Assembly: GCF_005519465.1 (NCBI RefSeq)
Contig: NZ_CP027858.1
Span: forward strand, 186,001 to 250,000
Reading direction: 5' to 3'
Source: Streptomyces clavuligerus
GTDB taxonomy: Bacteria > Actinomycetota > Actinomycetes > Streptomycetales > Streptomycetaceae
DNA: 64,000 bases
Shown here one piece after another: positions 1 through 8,648 of this stretch; within the stretch, counting starts at the first letter, position 1; every line of letters begins with the position of its first letter. Below the pieces are notes generated by a model. That model had not been told where the DNA came from, did not search any database, and was given only the letters and a program-made list of their open reading frames with translations. The position numbers and the translations under genes were made by a program.

Positions 1-1250
1 TCGGTGACGAACAGCGGAATCCGGTCGGCGGCGCGGGAGAAGGCGTTGAAGTACTCGTCCTTGTGCGAGGCCGCGTAGAAGTGGAACGTGTACATGATGT
101 TGGAGGCGTTGACCGGGTTGCTGACCGTCTCGGCCTCGGTGGCGCCGTCGGAGACACCGAGGGAGGACCAGGCGCGGGTACCGACGAGGACCGTGGTCTC
201 CGGGTCGCTCTGGCGGATGACCGGGATCAGCTCCTCGGCGTAGCTCTTGATCCGGGACCAGGAGACACCGCTGGGCTCATTGGCGATCTCGTAGATCAGG
301 TTCTTCTTGTTGTTGTGGCGCCGGGCGATCTCGGTGAAGAACGTCTTCGCCTTGGAGAGGTTCGCGTGCGGGTCGCCGGGGTCGAGCATGTGCCAGTCCA
401 CCAGGGCGTACATCCCGCGCGCTGTGGCCTGCTCGATGAGGTTGTGCACCCGGTCGGTGAAGCCGCGCGGGTCGCTGTCGTAGCCGCCCTCCTGGATGTA
501 CATGGAGATCCGCAGGACGTCGGCGTTCCAGTCCTTGGCCAGGGCGTCGAGCGAGGCGCCCGTCGCGCACTGGGAGTACCACTGGAGTCCGTGGGTGGAC
601 ATGCCGCGGAGCTGGATGGGCTTGCCGTACTGGTTGCACAGCTTGGTGCCGCAGACCGTGAGCTGGCCGTTGATCCCGACGGGGGTGCCGCCCGGGCCGG
701 GTCCGGGGCCGGGGCCGGGTCCCCCGGAGTCCGGGACGGTGAGGCTGTCGACGTTGGGGCCGCCGTTGGCGGTGGTCGCGGTGGCCCGGATCGTGTTGTC
801 GCCCTCTCTGAGGGGGACGTCGAGGTTGGCCGTCTGCCAGCTCGTCCAGGACCCGTTGCCGGGGAAGGAGCGGCCCGTGAGGGCCGGGGTGCCGTTGACG
901 CTGATGGTCATCGGGCGGTTGACGGTGGTGCCGTTGGCGAACCGGAGGGTCAGCGGGGTGGTGCCGGCCTTGTCGGCGCGGACGGTCCACTCCACACTGC
1001 TGCCGGTGAGGTTGTCGTAGTTGACGAAGCCCCGGCCGGTGTAGCCGCGGTGGTTGGACTCGACCGCGCCCTGGGAGATGGTCGCGTCCTCGGCCTCGAG
1101 CACGGCGGCCCGGGGGGCGCGGTCCGCGGGGAGGGCGTCCGCGGGGGCTGCCGGGGCGGCGGGGGCGGTCAGCAGTCCGACGAGGAGGGCCACCGCGAGG
1201 GTGGTGCCCGCGCCGCCGAGCGGGCGCAGCACAGTGCGTGGGGGTTTCAT
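1..1250 (-). CDS. Secreted GH5 cellulase with CBM35-like module (3' truncated by window edge)
   Basis: Secreted endoglucanase-type glycoside hydrolase that would cut beta-1,4-glucans outside the cell. Visible in order: a signal peptide (MKPPRT..., hydrophobic core around residues 12-30, Ala-rich cleavage region), a CBM35-like carbohydrate-binding module at about residues 50-180 (AEDATISQG, GFVNYDN), a Gly-Pro linker, then the GH5 barrel. The motif IYEIANEP places the acid/base at Glu325; the strand-7 motif PLFVTE places the nucleophile at residue 417, whose codon is cut by the window boundary. The C-terminus is therefore missing only because of the window. The ATG at 1250 is followed by a good signal sequence. 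A palindrome lies about 40 bp upstream of the start. The GH5 call is strong; exact substrate is inferred. Confidence 0.9.
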   Translation of the reverse strand, partial: MKPPRTVLRPLGGAGTTLAVALLVGLLTAPAAPAAPADALPADRAPRAAVLEAEDATISQGAVESNHRGYTGRGFVNYDNLTGSSVEWTVRADKAGTTPLTLRFANGTTVNRPMTISVNGTPALTGRSFPGNGSWTSWQTANLDVPLREGDNTIRATATTANGGPNVDSLTVPDSGGPGPGPGPGPGGTPVGINGQLTVCGTKLCNQYGKPIQLRGMSTHGLQWYSQCATGASLDALAKDWNADVLRISMYIQEGGYDSDPRGFTDRVHNLIEQATARGMYALVDWHMLDPGDPHANLSKAKTFFTEIARRHNNKKNLIYEIANEPSGVSWSRIKSYAEELIPVIRQSDPETTVLVGTRAWSSLGVSDGATEAETVSNPVNASNIMYTFHFYAASHKDEYFNAFSRAADRIPLFVT

Positions 1251-1288
1251 GAGGGTCTCCATTGCCTGGTGGGGGTACCGGGACTGGA

Positions 1289-1301
1289 AGGAAACTTTCC
1301 T
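1289..1301. promoter_or_regulatory. Palindrome AGGAAA-C-TTTCCT upstream of the GH5 gene
   Basis: A 13-bp perfect inverted repeat with 6-bp arms and a 1-bp centre sits 39-51 bp upstream of the GH5 start codon. Its position fits an operator or promoter element controlling the secreted hydrolase. Assignment to a regulator is not possible from sequence alone. Confidence 0.45.
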
Positions 1302-1429
1302 AACTGATGGAAGCAGCACCCGCCAGCCACTGGCAAGGGGCATGACATGAAAGATCGCTGGAACGAAATCCGGCCACGGCCGGTGACTCGGACAGGCCCG
1401 GCCCGTGTGCGGGCGGCGGGCCCCCCTCC

Positions 1430-1441
1430 TAGCGTGGGGAC
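1430..1441 (+). promoter_or_regulatory. Probable leaderless promoter of the ABC ATPase gene
   Basis: A TAGCGT hexamer (1430-1435) ends six bases before the ATG at 1442. That spacing puts the transcription start at or next to the A of the start codon, so the mRNA is probably leaderless. No convincing -35 element is visible. Confidence 0.4.
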
Positions 1442-2605
1442 ATGATCCGGTTCGAGCAGGTCAGCAAGGTCTACCCGGACGGCACGACCGCCGTCGACGG
1501 CCTGTCCTTCGAGGTGGAGCGGGGGGAACTGGTCACTCTGGTGGGCCCGTCCGGCTGTGGCAAGACCACCACGATGATGATGGTGAACCGGCTGATCGAG
1601 CCCACTGCGGGCCGGATCCTCGTCGACGGGGAGGATGTCTCGGCCGTCGATCCGGTGCGGCTGCGGCGCCGGATCGGCTATGTCATCCAGCATGTCGGCC
1701 TCTTCCCGCACCGTTCGGTTCTCGACAACACCGCCACTGTTCCGGCCCTCGTCGGCTGGAAGCGGGCGAAGGCCCGGGCCCGCGCCGCCGAACTGCTCGA
1801 CCTGGTGGGCCTCGACCCCGCCGTGTACGGCTCGCGCTACCCGGCCCAGCTCTCCGGCGGCCAGCGCCAGCGCGTCGGCGTCGCCCGGGCCCTCGCCGCC
1901 GATCCGCCCGTGCTGCTGATGGACGAGCCCTTCGGCGCCGTCGACCCGGTGGTCCGCGAACACCTCCAGAACGAGTTCCTGGCCCTCCAGGCGACCGTGC
2001 GCAAGACGGTCCTGCTGGTCACCCACGACATCGAGGAGGCGGTGCGGATGGGGGACCGCATCGCCGTGTACGGGCAGGGCCGCATCGAACAGTTCGACAC
2101 CCCGGGCGCGGTCCTCGGGGCGCCCGCCACCGACCGTGTGGCCCGCTTCGTCGGCGCGGACCGGGGCCTCAAGCGGCTCGCCGTCACCACCGTCGAACCG
2201 GACGACCTGGAACAGCCGCCGCTGGTCCGGCTGGACGAGCCCGCCGCCCCGGCCGCCGTCCGGCTGCGCTCGGCCGGGGCGCGCTGGGCCGTGGTGGTCG
2301 GCCCGGGCGGCGAACTGCACGGCTGGGTGGCGGCGGACGTGCTCGCCCGGGCCGGGGCGGGCGCGACCGTGGGCCCCCTGGCCCGGCGGATGGAGGCGTG
2401 GGTGCCGCTCGGCGCCACCCTGAAGCGGGCGTTCGGCGAGATGCTCCAGCACGACGCCGGGTGGGTGGCGGTCGTCGACGGCTCCCGCTTCCTCGGGGTG
2501 CTGACCCCGGCCCTGCTGCACGAGGCCCTGCGGCGGTCCGTCGACGCGGACGAGCGCGGGATTCCGCGCGACGAGGTGGAGTTCCACTCGGTCTCGGACG
2601 CCTGA
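1442..2605 (+). CDS. Quaternary-amine/osmoprotectant ABC transporter ATP-binding protein (ProV/OpuCA family)
   Basis: Cytoplasmic ATPase that powers import of glycine betaine, choline or a related compatible solute. The 387-residue protein has Walker A GPSGCGKT (residues 35-42), a Q-loop in VIQHVGLFP, the signature LSGGQRQRVGVARAL and Walker B VLLMDEPFGAVDP. The tail after about residue 250 resembles the C-terminal CBS-type region of OpuCA/ProV proteins, used by relatives to sense ionic strength. No permease or binding-protein gene adjoins it; the matching set without an ATPase lies at 5496-7956 on the other strand. Pairing the two is inference, but each supplies exactly what the other lacks. 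Family call strong; substrate uncertain. Confidence 0.9.
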   Translation: MIRFEQVSKVYPDGTTAVDGLSFEVERGELVTLVGPSGCGKTTTMMMVNRLIEPTAGRILVDGEDVSAVDPVRLRRRIGYVIQHVGLFPHRSVLDNTATVPALVGWKRAKARARAAELLDLVGLDPAVYGSRYPAQLSGGQRQRVGVARALAADPPVLLMDEPFGAVDPVVREHLQNEFLALQATVRKTVLLVTHDIEEAVRMGDRIAVYGQGRIEQFDTPGAVLGAPATDRVARFVGADRGLKRLAVTTVEPDDLEQPPLVRLDEPAAPAAVRLRSAGARWAVVVGPGGELHGWVAADVLARAGAGATVGPLARRMEAWVPLGATLKRAFGEMLQHDAGWVAVVDGSRFLGVLTPALLHEALRRSVDADERGIPRDEVEFHSVSDA

Positions 2606-2926
2606 CCCCCACCACGCTCCGGCCCGCCCGCGCGGACCGGCCCGATCCGCGTACGGCGGCGCCACCGGAGCGCACGGAGCGCGGGGGGACCGGGGACCGG
2701 CCCCCTCCGTACGCGGGGGTCCGCCCGTGCGGCGGCGCTCGCTCCGCCCGCCCGCTCCCCCGCCGCGCGCTCCCCGCCGAGGAGCCGTACCCCGACGGTC
2801 GCGCACCACCGCGGACACCGCCGACCGCCACTGACTTTCCGTCAGCCCCTGGGGCACAATGTCCCCGCGCCCACCCCCCGGTTCCCCCTGGCGGATCGTC
2901 CCGCCCCGAGCCCACGGCGGTGCCCG
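2606..2926. other. Intergenic gap, no gene seen
   Basis: This 321-bp GC-rich stretch between the ABC ATPase and the esterase contains short hairpin-capable repeats but no reading frame with a convincing start site or recognisable protein. It probably holds the ATPase terminator and the esterase promoter, which I cannot place precisely. Confidence 0.4.
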
Positions 2927-3898
2927 ATGACTCTGTACGACCTTCCGCTCGACGCACTCCGCAGCTACCGCAGCGCCTCCGCCGAACCCGACGACTTCGA
3001 CGGCTTCTGGGCGGACACCCTCGCCCGGGCCCGCTCCCACGACCTCGGCGCGCGGTTCGAACCCGTCGACGCCGGACTGACGACCGTGGAGGTGTACGAC
3101 GTGACCTACGCCGGGTTCGGCGGGCACCCGATACGGGCCTGGCTGGTCCTGCCCGCCGGGGAGAGCGGCCCGCTGCCCGTGGTCGTGGAGTCCATCGGCT
3201 ACGGCGGCGGACGCGGCCTCCCGCACGCCCATCTGCTCTGGGCCTCCGCCGGTTTCGCCCATTTCGTCATGGACAGCCGGGGCCAGGGCAGCATGTGGAG
3301 CGAGGGCGTCACCGCCGACCCGGTGGGCAGCGCCCCGTCCCATCCCGGCTTCCTCACCCAGGGCATCGAGGCGCCCGAGACCTTCTACTACCGCAGGCTG
3401 ATCACGGACGCGGTCCGCGCGGTGGAGGCGGCCCACGCCCATCCGCGCGTGGACGCCGCGCGCACGGCGGTGATCGGGGAGAGCCAGGGCGGCGGGGTGG
3501 CCCTCGCGCTGGCCGCGCTGCTGCCCGGACTGCTGGCGATCGCCCCGGACATGCCGTTCCTGTGCGACTTCCCCCGGGCCGTCACCATCACGGACCACAT
3601 ACCGTACTCGGAGGTCGGGAACTACCTCCGCACCCACCGGACGAGCGGGGAACGGGTCCGCCGCACCCTGAGCTACTTCGACGGAGTGCACTTCGCCGCG
3701 CGGTGCCGGGCCCCGGCCCTCTTCTCGGTGGCCCTCCAGGACACCACCTGCCCGCCGTCGACGGTCTTCGCCGCCTACAACGCGTACGCCGGACGGACCA
3801 AGGAGATCGAGATCTACGACTTCAACGACCACGAGGGCGGCGGCTCCGTGCAGCAGGCGGCCCAGTTGCGGTGGCTGCCGAAGATGCTGGCGGCCTGA
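2927..3898 (+). CDS. Acetylxylan esterase / cephalosporin-C deacetylase family hydrolase
   Basis: Alpha/beta hydrolase of the AXE1 (CE7) family, which removes acetyl groups from xylo-oligosaccharides and other small acetylated substrates. The 323-residue length is typical. The nucleophile elbow GESQGG gives Ser186. The acid Asp lies in LQDTTCPPST and the catalytic His in NDHEGGGS near the C-terminus, the usual order in CE7 enzymes. The oxyanion-side motif GYGGGRG is also present. There is no signal peptide, which suggests an intracellular enzyme acting on imported oligosaccharides. The nearby secreted GH5 is compatible with plant-polysaccharide use but is not in the same operon. Confidence 0.88.
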   Translation: MTLYDLPLDALRSYRSASAEPDDFDGFWADTLARARSHDLGARFEPVDAGLTTVEVYDVTYAGFGGHPIRAWLVLPAGESGPLPVVVESIGYGGGRGLPHAHLLWASAGFAHFVMDSRGQGSMWSEGVTADPVGSAPSHPGFLTQGIEAPETFYYRRLITDAVRAVEAAHAHPRVDAARTAVIGESQGGGVALALAALLPGLLAIAPDMPFLCDFPRAVTITDHIPYSEVGNYLRTHRTSGERVRRTLSYFDGVHFAARCRAPALFSVALQDTTCPPSTVFAAYNAYAGRTKEIEIYDFNDHEGGGSVQQAAQLRWLPKMLAA

Positions 3899-4091
3899 CG
3901 TCCCCCGGCCCTCCGCCGCCCCGCCGGCCGGTCCGCCGCGGCCCCTCCGGCCGTCCCTTTCACCGGTCTTCTCCCTGCCCGGTACGGGAACCGGCCGCAC
4001 CGTACGGAGTGAAACCGCACACCGGGGGACGGACCGGGGCCCGGATTCGGATACCGTGCAGGGTGTGCTGATCACGGGAGGGGACACCGCC

Positions 4092-5216
4092 ATGCCGGGA
4101 ACCGCGCTGCTCGTCGCGGTCGCGCCGGTGGGCAAGGGGCGGCTGGTCGACGCGAGTTCCGTACTGCCCGCGCTGGCGGCGGTGCCGCCCGGCGCGCTGA
4201 CCGGGACCGCGACGGCGACGGTGGTGGAACTGGCCGATCCGTTCGACCCGCAGACGGTCCTCACCCGCATCCGGTCGGCCGCCGCGGCACCGGGGCCGCT
4301 CAGCATCTATCTCGCCGGGCAGCTCCATCTGGACCGCAAGCAGCGGCTGCCGCATCTGGCGCTGGCCCGGTCCTCCCCGTCGACCCTGCGGTACACCGGG
4401 CTGCCCTGGCACTGGCTGGCCACGGAGCTGACGGCCAGACGGCCCGGTACGACCACCGTCTTCGTGGACCTGGTGGCGGATCAGGACGCCTGGCGGTGGG
4501 CCGCCGATGAGGGGCTGGGCCTGGGTCCGGCCGTCCGGATGTACGGGAGGGTGGCCCCGCCCGCGCCCCGGCGGCGGCGCGGCGCGGACGACACCGGCCC
4601 CGTGTATCTGCGGGCCTGCGCCGCGATCTGGCGCAGCGGGGCCCGGCCCGACCCGGACGCGCTGCACGCGCGGGCCGTGGCCGAGTGCGGGAGCGAGGGC
4701 GCGCTGCTGCTGGACGGCGGCCGGACCCCGGCGGGTCCCGGGGCGGGTGCCGCTCCGGCGGCCGGGGCCGTCGGAGCGGAGGCCGTCCCCGACCCCCATC
4801 CGGCGATACTGGCCGCCGCGCGCGCCGGGCGGCACAGCGAGGCGGCGGCGGCCGCCGCCGCCTGGGAGCAGCAGGAGCTGCGGAGCCATGGGCCCGGCTC
4901 CGCCCAGGCCGTGCACTGGCTGGAGGTCCGGGCCGATCTGGCCCGGCTGGCCGGGGAACCGGCGCTGAGCTGCGATCTGTGGATGACGGTCGCCGAGAAC
5001 CGGTTGTCCCGGGCGCAGGCCGAGGACGACCCCGACGTCGAGGGGGCGGTGGACCGCGCCCACCACCAATGGGAGCAGATCCGCGACCCGGCGGCGGCCC
5101 TGGCGCTGGCCCCCCGCCTCGTCGCCCTGCGCCGCCGCGTCCCGGGCCGCCAGCGCGGCGCCCTCGCGGTCCTCCAGCGCCGCCTGGAAACCCTCCACAC
5201 GGACCGACCGGCGTAG
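4092..5216 (+). CDS. Conserved hypothetical protein
   Basis: A 374-residue protein I do not recognise. The N-terminal half starts MPGTALLVAVAPVGKGRL and alternates hydrophobic strands with helices, looking like a soluble alpha/beta domain (for example SIYLAGQLHLDRKQ, TTTVFVDLVADQDAWRW). The second half is Ala-rich and helical, resembling TPR-like repeats (HSEAAAAAAAWEQQELR, QAVHWLEVRADLARLAGEPAL). No signal peptide or membrane segment. The start at 4092 is preferred over the GTG at 4056 because GGGAGGGG lies 7-8 bases upstream. It stands alone between the esterase and the convergent transporter operon. Confidence 0.75.
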   Translation: MPGTALLVAVAPVGKGRLVDASSVLPALAAVPPGALTGTATATVVELADPFDPQTVLTRIRSAAAAPGPLSIYLAGQLHLDRKQRLPHLALARSSPSTLRYTGLPWHWLATELTARRPGTTTVFVDLVADQDAWRWAADEGLGLGPAVRMYGRVAPPAPRRRRGADDTGPVYLRACAAIWRSGARPDPDALHARAVAECGSEGALLLDGGRTPAGPGAGAAPAAGAVGAEAVPDPHPAILAAARAGRHSEAAAAAAAWEQQELRSHGPGSAQAVHWLEVRADLARLAGEPALSCDLWMTVAENRLSRAQAEDDPDVEGAVDRAHHQWEQIRDPAAALALAPRLVALRRRVPGRQRGALAVLQRRLETLHTDRPA

Positions 5217-5495
5217 CGCCCGGCCCGCGGCGACCCCGAGGGGAGCGCGGCGCCGGGGCATGATCCGCCGGATGTTCGTTCCCCCGGCGGCACGGCACCG
5301 GCGGACGGATGGACGGGTCCCGGATCTCCGGCCGGGAACCCCACGGCCGGGTCCCGTTCCCCGTCCGGGTGCTGAGCCCCCCACGCCCCAGGGGCACCCT
5401 TCCCCCTGCCCGGCGCACCCCGCGCAGCCGCGGGAACTCCGGCCGAACGGGGCGGAGCCCGGGGCGGTCTCCGCGCACGAGGTGCCCCCACCGGC

Positions 5496-6608
5496 TCACT
5501 CCAGCGGCGGGAGGGCCGGCCGGAGCCAGGAGCGCGGGGTACGGGGCGGGAGGGCCGGGGGCGGGGGGTCAGGATCGGGCGGGTGGCCGTGGTCCGGGGG
5601 CGGGAACACCCGGCGGCCCGGTGGCGGCGGGGCGGCGGGAGGTCCGCCGGTGCGGCCCAGGAGGCCCTTCTCCTGGAGGTACTGCCGGGCCACGTCCTCC
5701 GGGAGCCTGCGCCAACTGTCGACCCGTTCGTTCAGACCGGCCAGGTCCCCGGTGGTCAGCACGGTGTTGAGCCGGGCCAGCGCCCGGGCGATCCCGGGGC
5801 TCCCGGCCCGCGCCCGGTTGACCACCGGCACGATGTAGTCGGCGTTCTGGAGGTGCCGGTCGTCCTGGAGCAGCACCAGATCGAAGGCGTCCAGGGTGGC
5901 GTCGGTCGTCGTGGTCAGCATCATCTGGTCCTGCCCGCGCTGCACGGCCTGCTTGGACTGTGTGGTGCCGACGCCCTTGGGGTCGACGGCGGTGATGTCG
6001 ATGCCGTAGACGGACCGCAGCCCCGGCTCGCAGTACGGGCGTTCCACGCATTCGTCGCCCGCCGCCAGCCGCACCGGCAGCTTTGATCTCCCCAGGTCGC
6101 TCAGGGTCTTCAGACCGTGGCGCGCGGCGTACTCCCGGCCGACCGCGAAGGCGTTCTGGTCCACCGCGCGCCCCGGGGGCAGCACATCGAGCCCGCGCGG
6201 CTCCGCGAGCCGCCGCAGCGCGGTCATCGTCGTCGCCAGGTCCGGTGATCCGACCGGGGGCGCGCCCGCCCCGTTGGCCTTGGCGTTGAGCCAGTCGGCG
6301 AAGGTCGCCGCGTACTCCGGCACGACGTCGATCCGGCCGCTCTCCAGCGCCGGTTCGTAGATCTCCCGGTTGGTGACGGTGAGGACGTCGGCGGGGTGTC
6401 CGGCGTTCCGCAGCAGCAGGGCGTACAGCTGGGCGAGCAGATCGCTCTCGGTGAATCCGGCGGAGCCGACGGTCAGCCGGTGGCTGTCGCCGGGCGGCAC
6501 GGTGCCCCGGTCGCGGTTCTCCAGTGAGGGCCCGGTCATACAGGCGCCGGCCACGGCGAGCGTCGCCCCGGCCAGCGAGAGGGCGTACACCGCGTACCGG
6601 GGCCGCAT
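5496..6608 (-). CDS. Glycine betaine/choline-type ABC substrate-binding lipoprotein
   Basis: Extracytoplasmic solute receptor of the OpuAC/OsmF type. The 370-residue protein begins with an N-terminal hydrophobic segment ending AVAGAC, a lipobox-like site although not the canonical Leu at -3. The body shows family features: VGSAGFTESDLLAQLYALLL, DVVPEYAATFADWLNA, and a C-terminal lobe with VVNRARAGSPGIARALARLN. About 40 extra C-terminal residues are Pro-rich and may be disordered. The start codon overlaps the stop of the permease by one base (TGATG), so translation is probably coupled. It is the last gene of the permease-permease-receptor operon, which lacks its own ATPase. Confidence 0.88.
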   Translation of the reverse strand: MRPRYAVYALSLAGATLAVAGACMTGPSLENRDRGTVPPGDSHRLTVGSAGFTESDLLAQLYALLLRNAGHPADVLTVTNREIYEPALESGRIDVVPEYAATFADWLNAKANGAGAPPVGSPDLATTMTALRRLAEPRGLDVLPPGRAVDQNAFAVGREYAARHGLKTLSDLGRSKLPVRLAAGDECVERPYCEPGLRSVYGIDITAVDPKGVGTTQSKQAVQRGQDQMMLTTTTDATLDAFDLVLLQDDRHLQNADYIVPVVNRARAGSPGIARALARLNTVLTTGDLAGLNERVDSWRRLPEDVARQYLQEKGLLGRTGGPPAAPPPPGRRVFPPPDHGHPPDPDPPPPALPPRTPRSWLRPALPPLE

Positions 6609-7279
6609 CAGCCGCTCTCCCGTGCCCAGGCGGGGGCGAGCCGCTGTCCCAGGACGAACAGCCCCTCCACGGCGAGGGCGAACGCGGCGACCAGGGCGGC
6701 GCCCGCGACGACCTGCGGGGTGGAGGCGAGGTTGAAGCCCGCCGTGATGATCCGGCCGAGGCCGCCGCCGCCCGCGAGGGCGGCGAGCGTGGCGGTGGCG
6801 ACGAGCTGCACGGCCGCGATCCGCACCCCGGTGAGGATCAGCGGCAGCGCCAGCGGGAGTTCCACGCCGAGGAGCATCTGACGGCCGGTCATCCCCATGC
6901 CCCGCGCGGCGCGCACCACGTCGCGGTCGACCCCCCGCATCCCGGTGTACGCGTTGACGAGCAGCGGCGGCACGGCGAAGAGCACCAGCGCGATGACGGT
7001 CGGCCAGGAGCCGTAGGCGCCGATGGGGCTGAGCAGCAGCAGGACGAGGACGGCGAACGTGGGGACGGCGCGGCCGATGTGGGAGAGGTTGACGGCGAGC
7101 GCCCCGCCCCGGCCGACATGGCCGAGGACCAGGGCGACGGGCAGCGCGATCAGACAGCTCAGCCCCAGGCAGACGGAGGTGAGCCAGAGGTGTTCCACGA
7201 GCCGCTGCGCGATGCCGCCGTCGCCGGACCAGTGGGCGGGGTCGGTGAGCCATCGCCACGCCTCGGCGAGGGTGTTCAC
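6608..7279 (-). CDS. Osmoprotectant ABC transporter permease (second)
   Basis: Inner-membrane channel subunit of the quaternary-amine importer, 223 residues with about five transmembrane helices. The cytoplasmic coupling loop contains VVRAARGMGMTGRQMLLGVELPLALP, the EAA-type motif that contacts the ATPase. The start overlaps the end of the upstream permease by 4 bp, and its stop overlaps the start of the binding-protein gene. Paralogous to the neighbouring permease; the two probably form a heterodimer. Confidence 0.9.
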   Translation of the reverse strand: MNTLAEAWRWLTDPAHWSGDGGIAQRLVEHLWLTSVCLGLSCLIALPVALVLGHVGRGGALAVNLSHIGRAVPTFAVLVLLLLSPIGAYGSWPTVIALVLFAVPPLLVNAYTGMRGVDRDVVRAARGMGMTGRQMLLGVELPLALPLILTGVRIAAVQLVATATLAALAGGGGLGRIITAGFNLASTPQVVAGAALVAAFALAVEGLFVLGQRLAPAWARESG

Positions 7280-7956
7280 GTGGCCCCCGCCCGCGCCCAG
7301 GGGGTGGCCAGCCGCTGGGCGCCGAGGAGCAGCAGGTCAGCGATGACGGCGATCAGCACGCACAGGGCGGACGCGGTGAGCACCTGGGCCTTGAAGTAGG
7401 TGTTCATCCCGGAGTAGATGAGGTTGCCGAGCCCGCCGTGGCCGACGATCGCCCCGATGGTGACCAGGGAGACGGCGGAGACCGTGGCGATCCGCAGCCC
7501 CGCCATCGCGGCGGGCAGGGCGAGCGGCAGCTCCACCGCGAGCAGCAGCCGCAGCGGCCCGTACCCCATGCCGCGCGCGGCCTGCCGGGTCTCCTCGGGG
7601 ACGGAGCGCAGCCCGGCGAGGATGTTCCGTACGAGCAGGGTGAGGGAGTACAGGACCAGGCCCGCGATCACCAGGGCGGCGGAGAGCCCGTACACCGGCA
7701 GCAGCAGCGAGAACATCGCCAGTGACGGAATGGCGTAGAGGACGGTGGTGAGACCGAGGACCGGTCCGGCCGCCCAGCGCCAGCGGCGGGCGGCGAGCGC
7801 GAGGGGGACGGCGAGCGCGAGCGCGATCAGCACGGAGACGCCGGTGAGCTGGAGGTGCTGGACGACCGCGTCCAGGAGGATTCCCCGCCGGGTCGTCAGA
7901 TACTCGCCGCAGATCCACTCATTGCGGGCGAGACAGTCGTCGGGGGGCTGTGCCAC
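7276..7956 (-). CDS. Osmoprotectant ABC transporter permease (first)
   Basis: Inner-membrane subunit of 226 residues, first gene of the importer operon. Five or so hydrophobic helices are visible, with the coupling loop TRQAARGMGYGPLRLLLAVELPLALP. Early residues CLARNEWICGEY and a conserved Asn/Trp region are typical of OpuCB/ProW-like permeases from actinobacteria. It overlaps the second permease by 4 bp (7276-7279). The ATPase partner is probably the gene at 1442. Confidence 0.9.
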   Translation of the reverse strand: MAQPPDDCLARNEWICGEYLTTRRGILLDAVVQHLQLTGVSVLIALALAVPLALAARRWRWAAGPVLGLTTVLYAIPSLAMFSLLLPVYGLSAALVIAGLVLYSLTLLVRNILAGLRSVPEETRQAARGMGYGPLRLLLAVELPLALPAAMAGLRIATVSAVSLVTIGAIVGHGGLGNLIYSGMNTYFKAQVLTASALCVLIAVIADLLLLGAQRLATPWARAGAT

Positions 7957-8103
7957 GATCCCATTGCAGTGCGCCCGCCGGGGGTGCGCACGCTGTGCTC
8001 GGCCGTCCGGGCGACACCGCGCGCCCGCGCGACAGGCCGGGACCGGCGCCCGCGCGGGACGCCGCGATCCGCGATCCGGCGGTCGGGGCGGTCGGGCAGG
8101 GGC

Positions 8104-8517
8104 TCAGCCGGTGCGGAACAGGTCGGCGTACCGCCCGGTGGGCGGGATCTCGGTGATGACGTCGATGAGCACGCCATCGGGGTCGGCGACGATGAAGTGC
8201 CGCTGGCCGAACTCCTCGCTGCGCAGTTCGAGCCGGGGGGTCAGACCCGCGCGGACGACCAGGCGCTCCCATGCGGCGTCGACGTCCTCGACCTCGAAGT
8301 TGAGCAGCAGCCCCGCGACCGGGGTGCGGTACCCCTCGGGAATGGTGGGGTGGGTGTGGTCCAGCAGCGCCAGCTCGTACGCGAGGGGGCCGGGGCGGCG
8401 CAGGCTGATGTACCAGTCGGCCTCGAAGGTCGTCTCGAAGCCCATCAGCCGGGTGTAGAAGTCCCTGGACTCCTCGATCCGGGAGGTGGCGATCACGGGA
8501 TAGAAGCTCTTCAGCAC
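8104..8517 (-). CDS. VOC-family (glyoxalase/bleomycin-resistance-like) protein
   Basis: Small soluble metal-dependent fold protein, 137 residues, with two beta-alpha-beta-beta-beta modules: [23 protein letters not shown] opens the first and [17 protein letters not shown] the second, ending [21 protein letters not shown]. Members include glyoxalases, dioxygenases and antibiotic-sequestering proteins; the substrate cannot be named. The start is GTG at 8517 with GAAGGG about 8 bases upstream. It is divergent from the TetR gene at 8649 and its promoter region carries that regulator's probable operators, so it is likely the regulated target. Confidence 0.85.
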   Translation of the reverse strand: MLKSFYPVIATSRIEESRDFYTRLMGFETTFEADWYISLRRPGPLAYELALLDHTHPTIPEGYRTPVAGLLLNFEVEDVDAAWERLVVRAGLTPRLELRSEEFGQRHFIVADPDGVLIDVITEIPPTGRYADLFRTG

Positions 8518-8533
8518 GGCACTGCCCTTCGTT

Positions 8534-8552
8534 CACATACCATCGGTATGTG
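8534..8552. promoter_or_regulatory. TetR operator copy 1 (perfect inverted repeat)
   Basis: CACATACC-ATC-GGTATGTG is a perfect inverted repeat with 8-bp arms and a 3-bp spacer. It lies 17-35 bp upstream of the GTG start of the VOC gene. A second near-identical palindrome lies 31 bp away centre to centre, about three helical turns, typical for two TetR dimers on the same DNA face. Confidence 0.75.
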
Positions 8553-8562
8553 AATCAAAGTA

Positions 8563-8585
8563 TTGACGTACCATCGGTATGTCAA
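8563..8585. promoter_or_regulatory. TetR operator copy 2
   Basis: TTGACGTACC-ATC-GGTATGTCAA is an inverted repeat with 10-bp arms and one mismatch, sharing the core TACC-ATC-GGTA with copy 1. The TTGACG at its left edge could also serve as a -35 element for the rightward TetR gene, so binding would repress both directions. Confidence 0.7.
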
Positions 8586-8648
8586 ACGGGGCCGGAGTAC
8601 ACGGGACAGGCCGCGCGAACGGGCGCGGAGCGGAAGGGACGCGGCGAG

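Noticed and set aside
1405..4071. 888-residue open frame on the + strand
   Set aside because: Shadow of the ABC ATPase and esterase genes in another frame; no conserved motifs.
1247..4306. 1,019-residue open frame on the - strand
   Set aside because: It overlaps the ABC ATPase and esterase genes on the other strand and shows only low-complexity Arg/Gly/Pro sequence typical of shadow frames in GC-rich DNA.
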